From NCBI RefSeq assembly GCF_000725285.1, contig NZ_CP007161.1:1907911-1971910 (forward strand): DNA of 64,000 nt, read 5' to 3'. The DNA comes from Virgibacillus sp. SK37. GTDB taxonomy: Bacteria; Bacillota; Bacilli; Bacillales; Amphibacillaceae. The notes beneath the pieces are model-generated. The model was not told the DNA's origin. It ran no database searches and saw only the letters and a list, made by a program, of their open reading frames with translations. Of the stretch, positions 1-8,872 are shown piece after piece. How positions within the stretch are numbered: the stretch's first letter is position 1; every line of letters starts with the position of its first letter. A program made the translations under genes and the position numbers.

Positions 1-69
1 GCATATGCAACTCTTGGAGAGATATGCAATGTATTACGTGATGAATTTGGTGAGTATACAGGGGTATAA
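1..69 (+). CDS. Methylmalonyl-CoA mutase large (catalytic) subunit, C-terminal end only
   Basis: Only the last 22 codons lie in the window, ending in TAA. They read [17 protein letters not shown] followed by TGV, the characteristic C-terminus of the catalytic barrel subunit of split-type methylmalonyl-CoA mutase, where the B12-binding domain is a separate protein. The next gene starts 14 bases downstream and supplies that B12 domain, so the two very probably form one enzyme interconverting succinyl-CoA and methylmalonyl-CoA. The call rests on a short tail plus context. Confidence 0.75.
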   Translation, partial: AYATLGEICNVLRDEFGEYTGV

Positions 70-83
70 AGGGGAGATATAAA

Positions 84-908
84 TTGGGGAAAATTCGTGT
101 ATTAGTAGCAAAACCGGGTTTGGACGGTCATGATCGAGGAGCGTTAGTAATATCTCAGGCATTAAGAGATCACGGTATGGAAGTGATTTATACAGGATTA
201 CGCCAATCACCTGCACAGATTGCACAAGCAGCTGTTCAAGAGGACGTAGATGTAATAGGTTTATCATCCTTATCAGGTGCTCATAAAACCTTATTTCCTA
301 AAGTGTTAGAAGAATTAAGTAAGCGAGATGCTGAGGACATTCCAGTAATAGGAGGAGGAGTCATACCGAGTGAAGATATCCCTTTTTTGCTGGAAAAAGG
401 GATTAAAAATATTTTTACAAGTGGCTCATCAACCGAAGCATTAGCGAACTATATTCAGGAATTAATTGATCCTGGTACGAAAGAAATGGTTCCACCAAAG
501 AAAATAGCTCATATAGGCATAGCGGTAAAGAGTATTGATCATGCACTCCCATTTTATACAGGAGCTTTAGGATTGACTCTGGAGGGTGTTGAAAAAGTAG
601 AATCAGAAGGTGTTAAAGTTGCCTTTTTGAAAATTGGGGAGTCACGGTTTGAGTTACTAGAGCCTTTAGATGGGAATTCGCCAATTCAAGGATTTCTAGA
701 TAAAAAAGGAGAAGGAATTCATCACATAGCACTGGAAGTAGATGATATAAATGATAGATTGAAAAAATATAAATCTGAAAGTATTAAACTAATTAATGAT
801 GAACCAAAAAAAGGTGCTGATCATAGCGAAATCGCCTTTATCCACCCTAAATCTGCCAACGGGGTATTATTTGAACTATGTCAGCATTTAGGCAGGAGTG
901 AAGACTGA
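84..908 (+). CDS. Fused methylmalonyl-CoA mutase B12-binding subunit and methylmalonyl-CoA epimerase
   Basis: This 274-residue protein starts at TTG behind a GGGGAG ribosome site. Residues 3-132 are a B12-binding Rossmann domain with the base-off signature DGHDRG (His16 as lower cobalt ligand), SLSGAH at 62-67 and the GGG loop at 90-92. Residues 140-268 are a VOC-fold methylmalonyl-CoA epimerase beginning HIGIAV (His143) with ELLEP (190-194), GIHHIA (211-216) and FEL (263-265), which carry the usual metal ligands. The frame runs unbroken through the linker, so this is a genuine fusion and not adjacent genes. An internal ATG at 486 could give free epimerase but has no evident ribosome site. 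It lies directly behind the mutase catalytic subunit and overlaps the carboxyltransferase by one base (TGATG). Confidence 0.88.
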   Translation: MGKIRVLVAKPGLDGHDRGALVISQALRDHGMEVIYTGLRQSPAQIAQAAVQEDVDVIGLSSLSGAHKTLFPKVLEELSKRDAEDIPVIGGGVIPSEDIPFLLEKGIKNIFTSGSSTEALANYIQELIDPGTKEMVPPKKIAHIGIAVKSIDHALPFYTGALGLTLEGVEKVESEGVKVAFLKIGESRFELLEPLDGNSPIQGFLDKKGEGIHHIALEVDDINDRLKKYKSESIKLINDEPKKGADHSEIAFIHPKSANGVLFELCQHLGRSED

Positions 909-2350
909 TGGATATTTTTGATAAAATTAATGAATTATACGATAAACGCAGATTAGTGGAACTAGGCGGCGGAGATGAAAAAATTGATAAGCAACATGCC
1001 AAGGGAAAGATGACAGCTAGGGAAAGGATCGATTATCTTCTGGATCACGGCAGCTTTGTTGAATTAAATCCTTTTATCGAACACCGAGTTTCTGATTTTG
1101 GCATGAACAGTAATTCTGCTAAAGGGGAAGGTGTTGTCACAGGTTACGGGAAAATATCCGGTAAACCTATATATTTGTTTGCACAGGATTTTACCGTATA
1201 TGGTGGGGCTTTAGGAGAAATGCACGGCAAAAAAATTGCTGCTGTAATGGACTTAGCCGCAAAGAACGGTGTTCCTTTCATCGGGCTAAATGACTCTGGT
1301 GGAGCTAGAATACAAGAGGGAGTGTCTTCGTTAGATGGATATGGGCAAGTGTTTTATCGAAACTCCATCTATTCCGGTGTAATTCCACAAATATCTGTTA
1401 TTATGGGGCCGAGCGCTGGTGGGGCTGTTTATTCACCGGCAATTACCGACTTTGTAATTATGGTTGAAGAAACGTCACAAATGTTTATTACTGGTCCAAA
1501 AGTAATTGAAACTGTAACTGGTGAGAAGATTTCTTCGGAAGATTTAGGAGGGGCACATATTCATAATGCGAAAAGCGGCAATGCCCATATTAAGTCAAAA
1601 AACGAAGAAGAAGCTTTGAATGCAGTTCGAAGGTTAATTTCTTACTTACCTGCAAATAACGAGGAAAAAACGGAAAAGCTTTCTGTTGAGCAAACAGAGT
1701 CTGATGAACGACCGGAACTAACGGATATTGTTCCTTTTAATGCTAGAAGCCCATATGACGTGAAAAATGTAATTGAACAAGTTGCCGATAAGAATAGCTT
1801 CTATGAAATTCATAAGCATTTTGCAAAAAATATTGTCGTAGGATTTGCCAGAATTAAAGGGGAAACAGTAGGCTTGGTATGTAATCAACCTAAATATTTA
1901 GCTGGCGGATTGGATATAGATTCAAGTGATAAAGCAGCCAGGTTTATTAGATTTTGTGATTCATTTAATATTCCATTAGTAACTTTTGAAGATGTTACAG
2001 GTTTCTTCCCTGGTGTTAAACAGGAACATGGAGGTATCATCCGACATGGAGCTAAAATTCTTTATGCCTATTCAGAAGCAACTGTGCCCAAGATAACTGT
2101 AATCATTAGAAAAGCATATGGTGGAGCTTATGTAGCATTAAATAGTAAATCAATAGGTGCTGATTTAGTCTATGCTTGGCCAAACGCAGAGATTGCTGTA
2201 ATGGGGCCTGATGGGGCTGCAGGGTTGGGGATGGTTGACGATGTCATCGATCCAAGAGAGACGCGGATAAAATTGATTCAGGCACTAGAAATGCTCTATA
2301 ATAAGAAGGAAGAAAGACCAATGAAGAAGCACGGAAATATTCCACTATAA
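908..2350 (+). CDS. yqjD: Acyl-CoA carboxylase carboxyltransferase (propionyl-/methylmalonyl-CoA) subunit, YqjD/MmdA type
   Basis: A 480-residue carboxyltransferase of the propionyl-CoA carboxylase beta / methylmalonyl-CoA decarboxylase alpha family. Visible marks are MTARERIDYLLD near the N-terminus, the acyl-CoA site NDSGGARIQEG, the second-half GFFPGVKQEHGGIIRHGAK and the family's typical C-terminus RPMKKHGNIPL. Such proteins usually have about 505-520 residues, so this one is slightly short. With mutase and epimerase upstream it completes propionyl-CoA to succinyl-CoA conversion, or the reverse decarboxylation. No biotin carboxylase or biotin carrier gene lies in the window, so the partner subunits must be elsewhere and the direction cannot be told. 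The neighbours match the B. subtilis yqjC-yqjD-yqjE order. Confidence 0.88.
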   Translation: MDIFDKINELYDKRRLVELGGGDEKIDKQHAKGKMTARERIDYLLDHGSFVELNPFIEHRVSDFGMNSNSAKGEGVVTGYGKISGKPIYLFAQDFTVYGGALGEMHGKKIAAVMDLAAKNGVPFIGLNDSGGARIQEGVSSLDGYGQVFYRNSIYSGVIPQISVIMGPSAGGAVYSPAITDFVIMVEETSQMFITGPKVIETVTGEKISSEDLGGAHIHNAKSGNAHIKSKNEEEALNAVRRLISYLPANNEEKTEKLSVEQTESDERPELTDIVPFNARSPYDVKNVIEQVADKNSFYEIHKHFAKNIVVGFARIKGETVGLVCNQPKYLAGGLDIDSSDKAARFIRFCDSFNIPLVTFEDVTGFFPGVKQEHGGIIRHGAKILYAYSEATVPKITVIIRKAYGGAYVALNSKSIGADLVYAWPNAEIAVMGPDGAAGLGMVDDVIDPRETRIKLIQALEMLYNKKEERPMKKHGNIPL

Positions 2351-2383
2351 AAGCATTAATAATTGTACACTGGAGGAACTTGA

Positions 2384-3511
2384 ATGACATTAGTAAACAA
2401 AGAGAGATTAGTAAATGAGTTTATAGAATTGGTGAAGGTGGATTCGGAGACAAAACACGAAGCATTAATCGCAAAAGTTCTAAAACAAAAATTGACAGAT
2501 TTAGGTGTGGAAGTATATGAAGATGAGAGTATTTCCAAAACTGGCCATGGAGCTGGTAACCTTATCTGTTTACTAAAAGGAAATAAAGATGCTACTGACT
2601 GTATTTATTTTACTTCACATATGGATACAGTAGTTCCAGGAAAAAGCATTAAACCTTCCATTAAAGACGGCTATATAGTGTCTGACGGAACAACTATTTT
2701 AGGCGCAGATGATAAAGCAGGGCTTGCTGCTATTTTAGAAGCAATTCGGGTGTTACAAGAAAATAAATTGGAGCACGGCGATATACAATTTATCATTACT
2801 GTTGGGGAAGAATCAGGTTTAGTTGGAGCTAAAGCTTTAGATCGTTCCCTTCTCAAAGCTGATTATGGTTATGCTCTAGATAGCAATGGAGATGTTGGAG
2901 ATATTATTGTAGCTGCTCCTACGCAAGCGAAATTATTTGCTGTAATTAAAGGAAAAACTGCCCATGCTGGAGTTGCCCCTGAAAAGGGAGTTTCTGCTAT
3001 TACGATTGCTTCTAAAGCCATTTCCCGTATGCCATTAGGTCGTATTGATGAAGACACTACAGCAAATATTGGTCGGTTTGAAGGTGGAAAACAAACAAAT
3101 ATTGTTGTGGACCATGTAGAAATCTTAGCTGAAGCCAGATCACTTGTCCCTGAAAAAATGGAAGAACAAGTTGAAAAAATGAAACAGACCTTTATTACCG
3201 TGGCGGAAGAAATGGGAGGGTCTGCGGAAGTTGAGGTCAAAGTCATGTATCCAGGGTTTAAGCACCAGGCTGGTGATCAAGTAGTGGAAATTGCCAGGAG
3301 TGCTGCTAGAAAAATTGGTAGAGAGAGCAAGTTATTAAAAAGTGGCGGCGGAAGTGACGCTAACATAATAGCAGGACACGGTATACCGACTGTAAATCTC
3401 GCTGTCGGATATGAAGAAATTCATACAACCAATGAACGCATTCCTGTAGAAGAGCTTGTGAAAGTGACAGAGCTTGTAACTGCAATCATTGAAGAGGTTG
3501 CATCTAATTAA
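2384..3511 (+). CDS. yqjE: M20 family peptidase, PepT-like (YqjE)
   Basis: A 375-residue cytosolic di-zinc exopeptidase. The M20 metal-site motifs are complete: HMD (His79, Asp81), the bridging Asp in GADDKAG (107-113) and the Glu pair in GEESG (141-145). A late His sits in YEEIHTTNE. The lid domain starts around residue 185 with GKTAHAGVAPEKG. It follows yqjD by 33 bases with a GGAGG ribosome site, and a strong terminator closes the operon, as in B. subtilis. The substrate is probably a small peptide, but M20 members also deacylate amino acids, so the exact substrate is unknown. Confidence 0.85.
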   Translation: MTLVNKERLVNEFIELVKVDSETKHEALIAKVLKQKLTDLGVEVYEDESISKTGHGAGNLICLLKGNKDATDCIYFTSHMDTVVPGKSIKPSIKDGYIVSDGTTILGADDKAGLAAILEAIRVLQENKLEHGDIQFIITVGEESGLVGAKALDRSLLKADYGYALDSNGDVGDIIVAAPTQAKLFAVIKGKTAHAGVAPEKGVSAITIASKAISRMPLGRIDEDTTANIGRFEGGKQTNIVVDHVEILAEARSLVPEKMEEQVEKMKQTFITVAEEMGGSAEVEVKVMYPGFKHQAGDQVVEIARSAARKIGRESKLLKSGGGSDANIIAGHGIPTVNLAVGYEEIHTTNERIPVEELVKVTELVTAIIEEVASN

Positions 3512-3522
3512 CTTGTATTAAT

Positions 3523-3563
3523 AAAAAGTCCTATCAGGTGTTTATTACCTGTAGGACTTTTTT
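3523..3563 (+). terminator. Intrinsic terminator behind yqjE
   Basis: A long stem (AAAAAGTCCTATCAGGT against ACCTGTAGGACTTTTT with one bulged base) closes a 7-base loop and ends in a T run. Repeat copy A begins within about ten bases of it. Confidence 0.85.
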
Positions 3564-3571
3564 GCACTTTC

Positions 3572-4011
3572 AACTATACATGTTGAGGTATTCAATGCGT
3601 CGGAAAATAGATATACTGCGACATAACTTGGTTGTTTGAACATGACCGTTTCGGAAAATACACTTCGCTTTCCGTGGGCAACGCTTCAGCTGTTGCTTTT
3701 CCCACAGGAGTCTTCGTGTTTTTCCTTCACTGGTAAAGTGGTTAGATAATAACCCGTTTTTTATGGTACAAAGCAGATACAAATTGATTGGAGCGGAAGG
3801 GGGCGACTCCTACCGGAATAGCATGAGCTGAAGACCCTGGACGTAGCGTAGCGAAGGAAGCGGCTGAAGCCATGCCGGTGGAAAGCGTCCCCCTGCAGCG
3901 TAAATCAATGGGTCCATCCGCTTCCTTAAAATAAAATATACTTTAGTTCGCATTTTCCTCCAACTATGAATAAACAAAATATGTTTGTACCTCAACAATT
4001 GCGGTATAACC
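3572..4011 (+). repeat. Mosaic intergenic repeat, copy A (interior inverted)
   Basis: This 440-bp non-coding stretch shares its left end (TTCAATG...CGGAAAATAGATA...ACTGCGACATAACTTGG) and right end (AGTTCGCA...CCAACTATGAATAAACAAA...) with three other copies. Between these ends the shared modules appear in reverse complement: the GC-rich module II (about 3650-3730) comes first, then core module I (3782-3917). In copy B the order is I then II on the plus strand. No convincing coding frame is present. The core is bracketed by the short inverted repeat AATTGATT / AATCAAT. Confidence 0.85.
3782..3917 (-). repeat. Repeat core module I, inverted copy
   Basis: The reverse complement of this 136-bp stretch matches 22772-22909 closely, including GACGCTTTCC, CCGGCATGGCTTCAGCCGCT, AGGGTCTTCAGCTCATGC and AATCAATT at the far end. 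It is the clearest proof that copy A's interior lies in the opposite direction to that of copies B and D. Confidence 0.85.
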
Positions 4012-4079
4012 TTTTGCAAGAGTTAAAGGTATCTGTGTCCTTATTATGTACGTAGTTTTACAACAAGACCTAGCCGCTT

Positions 4080-4098
4080 TTGTTCTGGTATAATGAGG
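4080..4098 (+). promoter_or_regulatory. Candidate extended -10 promoter of dinB
   Basis: TGGTATAAT (TGnTATAAT, -10 hexamer at 4089-4094) lies 35 bases before the dinB ATG. There is no good -35 at the right distance, so it would act as an extended -10 promoter. No GAACN4GTTC-type LexA box is visible next to it. Confidence 0.4.
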
Positions 4099-4128
4099 AG
4101 TAATGAAAGATAAAAGGGATGTATACGT

Positions 4129-5382
4129 ATGGTATTTGAACATCAGAATAAAAGAAGAGTAATTTTCCATATTGATATGAATTGTTTTTATGCATCAGTA
4201 GAAATGGCCTATGATAGTGATTTAAAAGGAAAAGCATTAGCTATTGCTGGAAATCCTGAAGAAAGAAAAGGGATTATTGTGACGAGCAGCTATGAAGCAA
4301 GAGCTAAAGGTGTAAAAACAACAATGCCACTTTGGCAGGCAAGAAGGTTATGTCCAGAACTTGTAGTCTTAAGGCCGAATTTTGAACGATATCGCGCCGC
4401 CTCCAAAGCAATGTTTAAAATCCTTTCAGAAATAACCCCAATAGTACAACCAGTCTCCATTGATGAAGGATATATGGATGTAACAGACTGTGGGCCTCCA
4501 AAAAAGGCTATTGAACTTGCAGAAAACATTCAAAAGCGCATATTACATGAACTTGATCTCCCTTGTAGTATAGGTATCGCGCCAAATAAATTTTTAGCTA
4601 AAATGGCTTCAGATATGAAAAAGCCTATGGGGATTACCGTTCTTCGAAAAAGAGAACTAAGTACTGCTCTCTGGCCACTTCCAATAGAAGAGATGTATGG
4701 CGTTGGTAATAAAACCGCTGAAAAACTAAAAAAAATGGCGATTCACACGATCGGAGATTTGGCTAAAAAAGATGTTTATGAGCTAAAACAAGTTCTTGGT
4801 ATTAATGGTGAGCGACTAAATAACAGAGCTAATGGGAATGACATACGGAGTGTGGACCCAGACGCCATCTACGATTTTAAGAGTATCGGCAGTTCGCAAA
4901 CTTTACCTCACGATACAACAGAGGAAGAAGAAATTAAAAAGTTGATGGTCGTACTGGCAACAAATGTAGAGAGAAGATTAAAAAGGAAGCAAGCAGCAGG
5001 GCAAAGTATTCAACTAATGATCCGTTATGCAGATCGAAAAACGGTAACAAGAAGTAAAAAATTACAAATGTTTATAGATAATAAAGAAGATATCTTATAT
5101 TTTGCCACAGAACTCCTTGAACATCATTGGAATGAGGAACCTATTCGTCTCCTTGGAATTACTGTACAGGATATACAAGAAAAACAGAGCATTGCAAAGC
5201 AATTGGATCTATTCACATATGAAAAAGAAGCACAAAATGAAAAATTGTATACAGCTATTGATGAGTTGTCCCAGAAATACGGTAAAGATGTTTTCAAGAA
5301 ATGGGACAATAGCATTAATAAAGAAAAAGAAAATCCTACTACTAGTTTTCAAAAGGATTTCCTTGATGACTATAAGCGTTAA
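4129..5382 (+). CDS. dinB: DNA polymerase IV (DinB/YqjH), translesion polymerase
   Basis: A 417-residue Y-family polymerase. Catalytic carboxylates are in HIDMN (Asp16) and SIDEGYMD (Asp112, Glu113). The steric region YEARAKGVKTTMPLWQAR follows the first motif, helix-hairpin-helix residues lie at 186-225, and the little-finger domain at about 250-350. The C-terminus carries QLDLF (358-362), a canonical beta-clamp binding pentapeptide, so the protein should be recruited to the sliding clamp to extend past damaged bases. It is the yqjH position of B. subtilis. It is a single-gene unit between repeat A and a bidirectional terminator. Confidence 0.93.
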   Translation: MVFEHQNKRRVIFHIDMNCFYASVEMAYDSDLKGKALAIAGNPEERKGIIVTSSYEARAKGVKTTMPLWQARRLCPELVVLRPNFERYRAASKAMFKILSEITPIVQPVSIDEGYMDVTDCGPPKKAIELAENIQKRILHELDLPCSIGIAPNKFLAKMASDMKKPMGITVLRKRELSTALWPLPIEEMYGVGNKTAEKLKKMAIHTIGDLAKKDVYELKQVLGINGERLNNRANGNDIRSVDPDAIYDFKSIGSSQTLPHDTTEEEEIKKLMVVLATNVERRLKRKQAAGQSIQLMIRYADRKTVTRSKKLQMFIDNKEDILYFATELLEHHWNEEPIRLLGITVQDIQEKQSIAKQLDLFTYEKEAQNEKLYTAIDELSQKYGKDVFKKWDNSINKEKENPTTSFQKDFLDDYKR

Positions 5383-5417
5383 GAAACTCACACATACAGA
5401 TAACGTGTGAGTTTCTT
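5381..5417. terminator. Terminator between convergent dinB and aldehyde dehydrogenase genes
   Basis: A perfect 13-bp stem (AAGAAACTCACAC / GTGTGAGTTTCTT) with an 11-base loop begins within the dinB stop codon. The sense-strand T run is weak, but position and stem strength fit a terminator for the two converging units. Confidence 0.7.
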
Positions 5418-5454
5418 AGCACTTGCGCTTTTGTACTAAAGGGATCGTTTGATG

Positions 5455-6825
5455 TCAGCTCATAAACTTTTTTACAATGGAGTGAGAAATTTTACTCCCG
5501 GGGTAACGAAATGGCAGATCGAATTTAGTTGTCTGCTTCATAATACTCTTTTTATGGGAAAAAGTTTCAAAGCTGTATTTTCCATGATATGAACCCATCC
5601 CACTATTTCCGACCCCACCAAAAGGTAAATAGGGATTTCCTAAGTGATAAAACGTATCGTTAATACTTCCCCCACCAAAAGAGAGATACTGAATAACCTG
5701 AGGAGCCATTTTATCGTTTTCCCCAAAATAATAAAGAGCTAATGGTTTTTGGTTATTTTTAATTACCTCTACTGCATTCTCAATTGAACTGAAGGTCAAC
5801 ACAGGAAGAATAGGTCCAAAAATTTCTTCTTCCATTATCGGATCGTCCCACGTTATTTTATCCAAAATAGTTGGTTCAATGGTTAGTGTATCACTGTCTG
5901 AAACACCTCCATGAAGAATGCTGCCATTAGTTAGTAATCCTTTTAGCCTTTCAAAGTGAAATTGGTTAATAATTCGGGTATATTCATTATTTCGTAATGG
6001 TTGCTTACCGAATAATTCTTTAATCTGTTTCTTCATTGCTTTCATTAATTTAAATTTAACTTTTTCATGAACATATAGATAATCCGGCGCAACACACGTT
6101 TGGCCCGCATTTGTATATTTTCCCCAGACAATTCTTTTTGCCGCAAGATTTATATTTGCATCTTTATCTACGATCACCGGGCTTTTTCCTCCTAGTTCTA
6201 GCGTAACAGGAGTTAGATGCTCACTTGCTTTTCTCATAACTATCTTTCCCACAGAAGAACTACCAGTAAAAAATATATAATCGAAACGCTGCTCTAATAA
6301 TTGCTCACTAATATCCTTATCACCTTGAATCACCCTAATGAAAGAAGGGTCAAAAGTGTCATCAATCATTTCCTCCAGCAACGCAGAGGTCGCAGTAGCA
6401 TATTCGGAAGGTTTAATAACGATACAGTTACCAGCAGCAATGGCGCCTATTACTGGTGCTAGAGCAAGTTGTAGTGGATAATTCCATGGAGCCATAATTA
6501 AAATTACACCAAATGGTTCCTTCATGATAAGATTTTTGGTTCCTTTATGCGTCATCGGGGCATGTACGTTAATAGGTTCCATCCATTCTTTCAGGTGCTT
6601 TATGGCAAAATCAATTTCTGTATAAAGGATACCAAGTTCCGTTGTCAGAACTTCATGTTCCGATTTATTTAAATCTGCCTTTAAAGCTTGGTAGATTGCA
6701 TCTTCATAGTTTTTAAGCATGTCTTTTAATTTTTGTAATTGTTTTTTGCGAAAATTAAATTCCAGCGTGTTTCCGTTTTTAAAAAAAGTACGTTGGTTAG
6801 CTATCATAGATGAATACTGTTCCAT
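5455..6825 (-). CDS. Aldehyde dehydrogenase, class 3 (YwdH-like)
   Basis: A 456-residue NAD(P)-dependent aldehyde dehydrogenase of the short class-3 type. It has the catalytic Glu in TLELGGKSP, the catalytic Cys in AGQTCVAPDY, the Rossmann segment FTGSSSVGKIVM and the PWNYPLQL stretch. The C-terminal tail, with FRYPGSK and further basic residues, resembles class-3 enzymes that act on long-chain or aromatic aldehydes. It is the last gene of a four-gene minus-strand run behind rnz (24-base gap). The substrate cannot be told from the sequence. Confidence 0.87.
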   Translation of the reverse strand: MEQYSSMIANQRTFFKNGNTLEFNFRKKQLQKLKDMLKNYEDAIYQALKADLNKSEHEVLTTELGILYTEIDFAIKHLKEWMEPINVHAPMTHKGTKNLIMKEPFGVILIMAPWNYPLQLALAPVIGAIAAGNCIVIKPSEYATATSALLEEMIDDTFDPSFIRVIQGDKDISEQLLEQRFDYIFFTGSSSVGKIVMRKASEHLTPVTLELGGKSPVIVDKDANINLAAKRIVWGKYTNAGQTCVAPDYLYVHEKVKFKLMKAMKKQIKELFGKQPLRNNEYTRIINQFHFERLKGLLTNGSILHGGVSDSDTLTIEPTILDKITWDDPIMEEEIFGPILPVLTFSSIENAVEVIKNNQKPLALYYFGENDKMAPQVIQYLSFGGGSINDTFYHLGNPYLPFGGVGNSGMGSYHGKYSFETFSHKKSIMKQTTKFDLPFRYPGSKISHSIVKKFMS

Positions 6826-6849
6826 TAAAAGCTCTCCCTTTTTAGTTAT

Positions 6850-7764
6850 CTATATATTTATATGAGTAAAATCATCAGCTATTTCCGTATTAGGGAATAT
6901 TCTCCTGGCTTCATTAAGCAAATTCTCAATATCGTCCGATTGATAACGAGATGAAAGATGAGTTAATATTAGTTTTGTACAATTACTGGCTTTAGCAAGC
7001 TGTGCTGCTTGTTCGGTAGTGGAGTGATAGTATTTTTCTGCAAGTTCTTGTAATGCTTCGCCAAAAGTAGCTTCATGCACCAATACATCTGAATCCTTTA
7101 CAAAGGTACTATTAACGTGTGTAAAGCGGGTGTCCCCCAGTATGCTAATAATTCTTCCTTTTTTATCTTCACCTATAAAATCCTTACGATAAATATATTG
7201 GTCATTGGAAAGCTTTACTTTACTATTTTCTTTAATTTGTTTATAAATGGGGCCTGGCATAACACCTATTTCTTTTAATTTGTTCACTAACAATTCCCCG
7301 GGTTTATCTTTTTCTATTATTCGGAACCCAAAGCTTGGGAGACCGTGGTCAAGTTGTTTTGTTTCTACAACAAATTGATCATCCTCATAAAGCTTGCCCT
7401 CAGATAGCTCTACTACATTAATTGGATAGGTAAGATGCGTACAGCTAAGCTCTAAGGATGTGTTGACATACTCTTTAATACCCTTAGGTCCATAGATAGT
7501 GAGCAATTCCTCACCACCTTGAAAAGACCTGCTGCTTAATAAGCCAGGTAAACCAAAAATATGGTCACCGTGTAAATGTGTAATGAAGATTTTATTTATT
7601 TTTTTAGGTTTGATCGATGTGCGCAGAATTTGATGCTGTGTAGCCTCGCCACAATCAAAAAGCCAGATATTATTTTGTTCCTGTAATAAAGTAAGTGCAA
7701 CCGATGAGACGTTGCGTTCTTTTGAGGGAAGCCCTGCACCTGTTCCAAGAAATATTAATTCCAT
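6850..7764 (-). CDS. rnz: Ribonuclease Z (tRNA 3'-end processing)
   Basis: This 304-residue metallo-beta-lactamase-fold endonuclease removes 3' trailers from CCA-less tRNA precursors. The N-terminus [18 protein letters not shown] is typical, the zinc motif is [15 protein letters not shown], and further ligands appear in LGDTRF, HEATF and the late THLSSRY. Length matches bacterial RNase Z (about 307 residues) with the flexible exosite arm in the middle. It is yqjK in B. subtilis. It lies 20 bases behind namA in a minus-strand cluster. Confidence 0.95.
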   Translation of the reverse strand: MELIFLGTGAGLPSKERNVSSVALTLLQEQNNIWLFDCGEATQHQILRTSIKPKKINKIFITHLHGDHIFGLPGLLSSRSFQGGEELLTIYGPKGIKEYVNTSLELSCTHLTYPINVVELSEGKLYEDDQFVVETKQLDHGLPSFGFRIIEKDKPGELLVNKLKEIGVMPGPIYKQIKENSKVKLSNDQYIYRKDFIGEDKKGRIISILGDTRFTHVNSTFVKDSDVLVHEATFGEALQELAEKYYHSTTEQAAQLAKASNCTKLILTHLSSRYQSDDIENLLNEARRIFPNTEIADDFTHINI

Positions 7765-7784
7765 AATTTAGTCCTCCGTTATAC

Positions 7785-8804
7785 TTAAAACCAACCGCGC
7801 TTATATTGTTGCGGTGCTTCTATTTCATAATCGATTTCATCAGCAGCTTTTTTGGCCCAGTATGGATTGCGAAGTAAAGCTCGGCCAATAAAAACAAGAT
7901 CTGCACGTTCGTTTTGAAGAATTTCCTCTGCATGTAAACCAGTTGTGATCAGTCCGACAGCACCAGTTTTTATATCTGCTTCTTGTTTAATTATTTCACA
8001 GCGTTTTAATTGGTAGCCTGGATATGTATGAATTTTAGCAGGGATTACACCGCCTGAGCTACAATCAATTAGATCAACACCTTGCTCTTTTAGCATTTTT
8101 GAAAAATATAAAATATCAGCAAGCGCGTTTCCCTCCTCATGGTATTCGTCTGTAGAAAGTCTGACAAAGATCGGACCTTCCCAAACTTCTTTTATATCTG
8201 TGACAATTTCTTTTAATAGTCGATATCTATTCTCTCTACTACCACCATAATTGTCTGTTCTTTTATTTGTTAGGGGGGATAAAAACTGATTAATTAGATA
8301 TCCATGCGCAGCATGTATTTCTATAATATCAAAATTAGCTTTAACAGCTCTAATAGCAGCATCGCGGAAAGCAGATACCACTTCCCTAATATTTTGCCAT
8401 GTCATTTGCTGTGGCTTCTTATATGACGCATCAAAAGCCAACGCTGACGCTGAATATATTGGCGTATCCACTTGTGCTTTCCTGCCAGCATGTGCAAGCT
8501 GTATAGCTGATTTACTTCCAGCTTGGTGAATTTGATCATTTAAATAGGATAAACCTGCAATATGCTCATCATTCCAGATCCCTAAGTCTTGGGGAGAAAT
8601 ACGCCCCTCTGGTAGCACAGCAGCAGCTTCTGTCATTACTAAACCTATTTGCCCCATCGCTCTTGATACGTAATGGGTGGTATGGAAGGGTGTGATCATG
8701 CCGTCTTCATTGAAGCAGGAATACATACACATAGGAGACATAACAATTCGGTTTTTTAGTGTGATTTTTTTAAAATTAATCGGTGAGAACAATTTTGTCA
8801 TCAT
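7785..8804 (-). CDS. namA: NADPH dehydrogenase NamA (YqjM), old yellow enzyme family
   Basis: A 339-residue FMN-dependent ene-reductase that reduces C=C bonds of alpha,beta-unsaturated aldehydes, ketones and maleimides, often as a stress or detoxification enzyme. YqjM-class features are the N-terminal NRIVMSPMCMYS with the redox-tuning Cys, the His pair in IHAAHGYL, and LSPLTNKRTDNYGGS. Length is the same as B. subtilis YqjM (338). An AGGAGG site lies before the ATG. Confidence 0.93.
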   Translation of the reverse strand: MMTKLFSPINFKKITLKNRIVMSPMCMYSCFNEDGMITPFHTTHYVSRAMGQIGLVMTEAAAVLPEGRISPQDLGIWNDEHIAGLSYLNDQIHQAGSKSAIQLAHAGRKAQVDTPIYSASALAFDASYKKPQQMTWQNIREVVSAFRDAAIRAVKANFDIIEIHAAHGYLINQFLSPLTNKRTDNYGGSRENRYRLLKEIVTDIKEVWEGPIFVRLSTDEYHEEGNALADILYFSKMLKEQGVDLIDCSSGGVIPAKIHTYPGYQLKRCEIIKQEADIKTGAVGLITTGLHAEEILQNERADLVFIGRALLRNPYWAKKAADEIDYEIEAPQQYKRGWF

Positions 8805-8872
8805 TACTTCCTCCTGTTAGATAGTTAGTAGCCAATTTTTCTTGGAAAGCCGTCAACCATTAAGCAACTTAC

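Noticed and set aside
2869-3246. Antisense frame of 125 codons inside yqjE
   Set aside because: Lies fully within a well-supported M20 peptidase gene.
4012-4128. LexA (SOS) box before dinB
   Set aside because: Only a GTTC half-site is seen; no inverted GAACN4GTTC.
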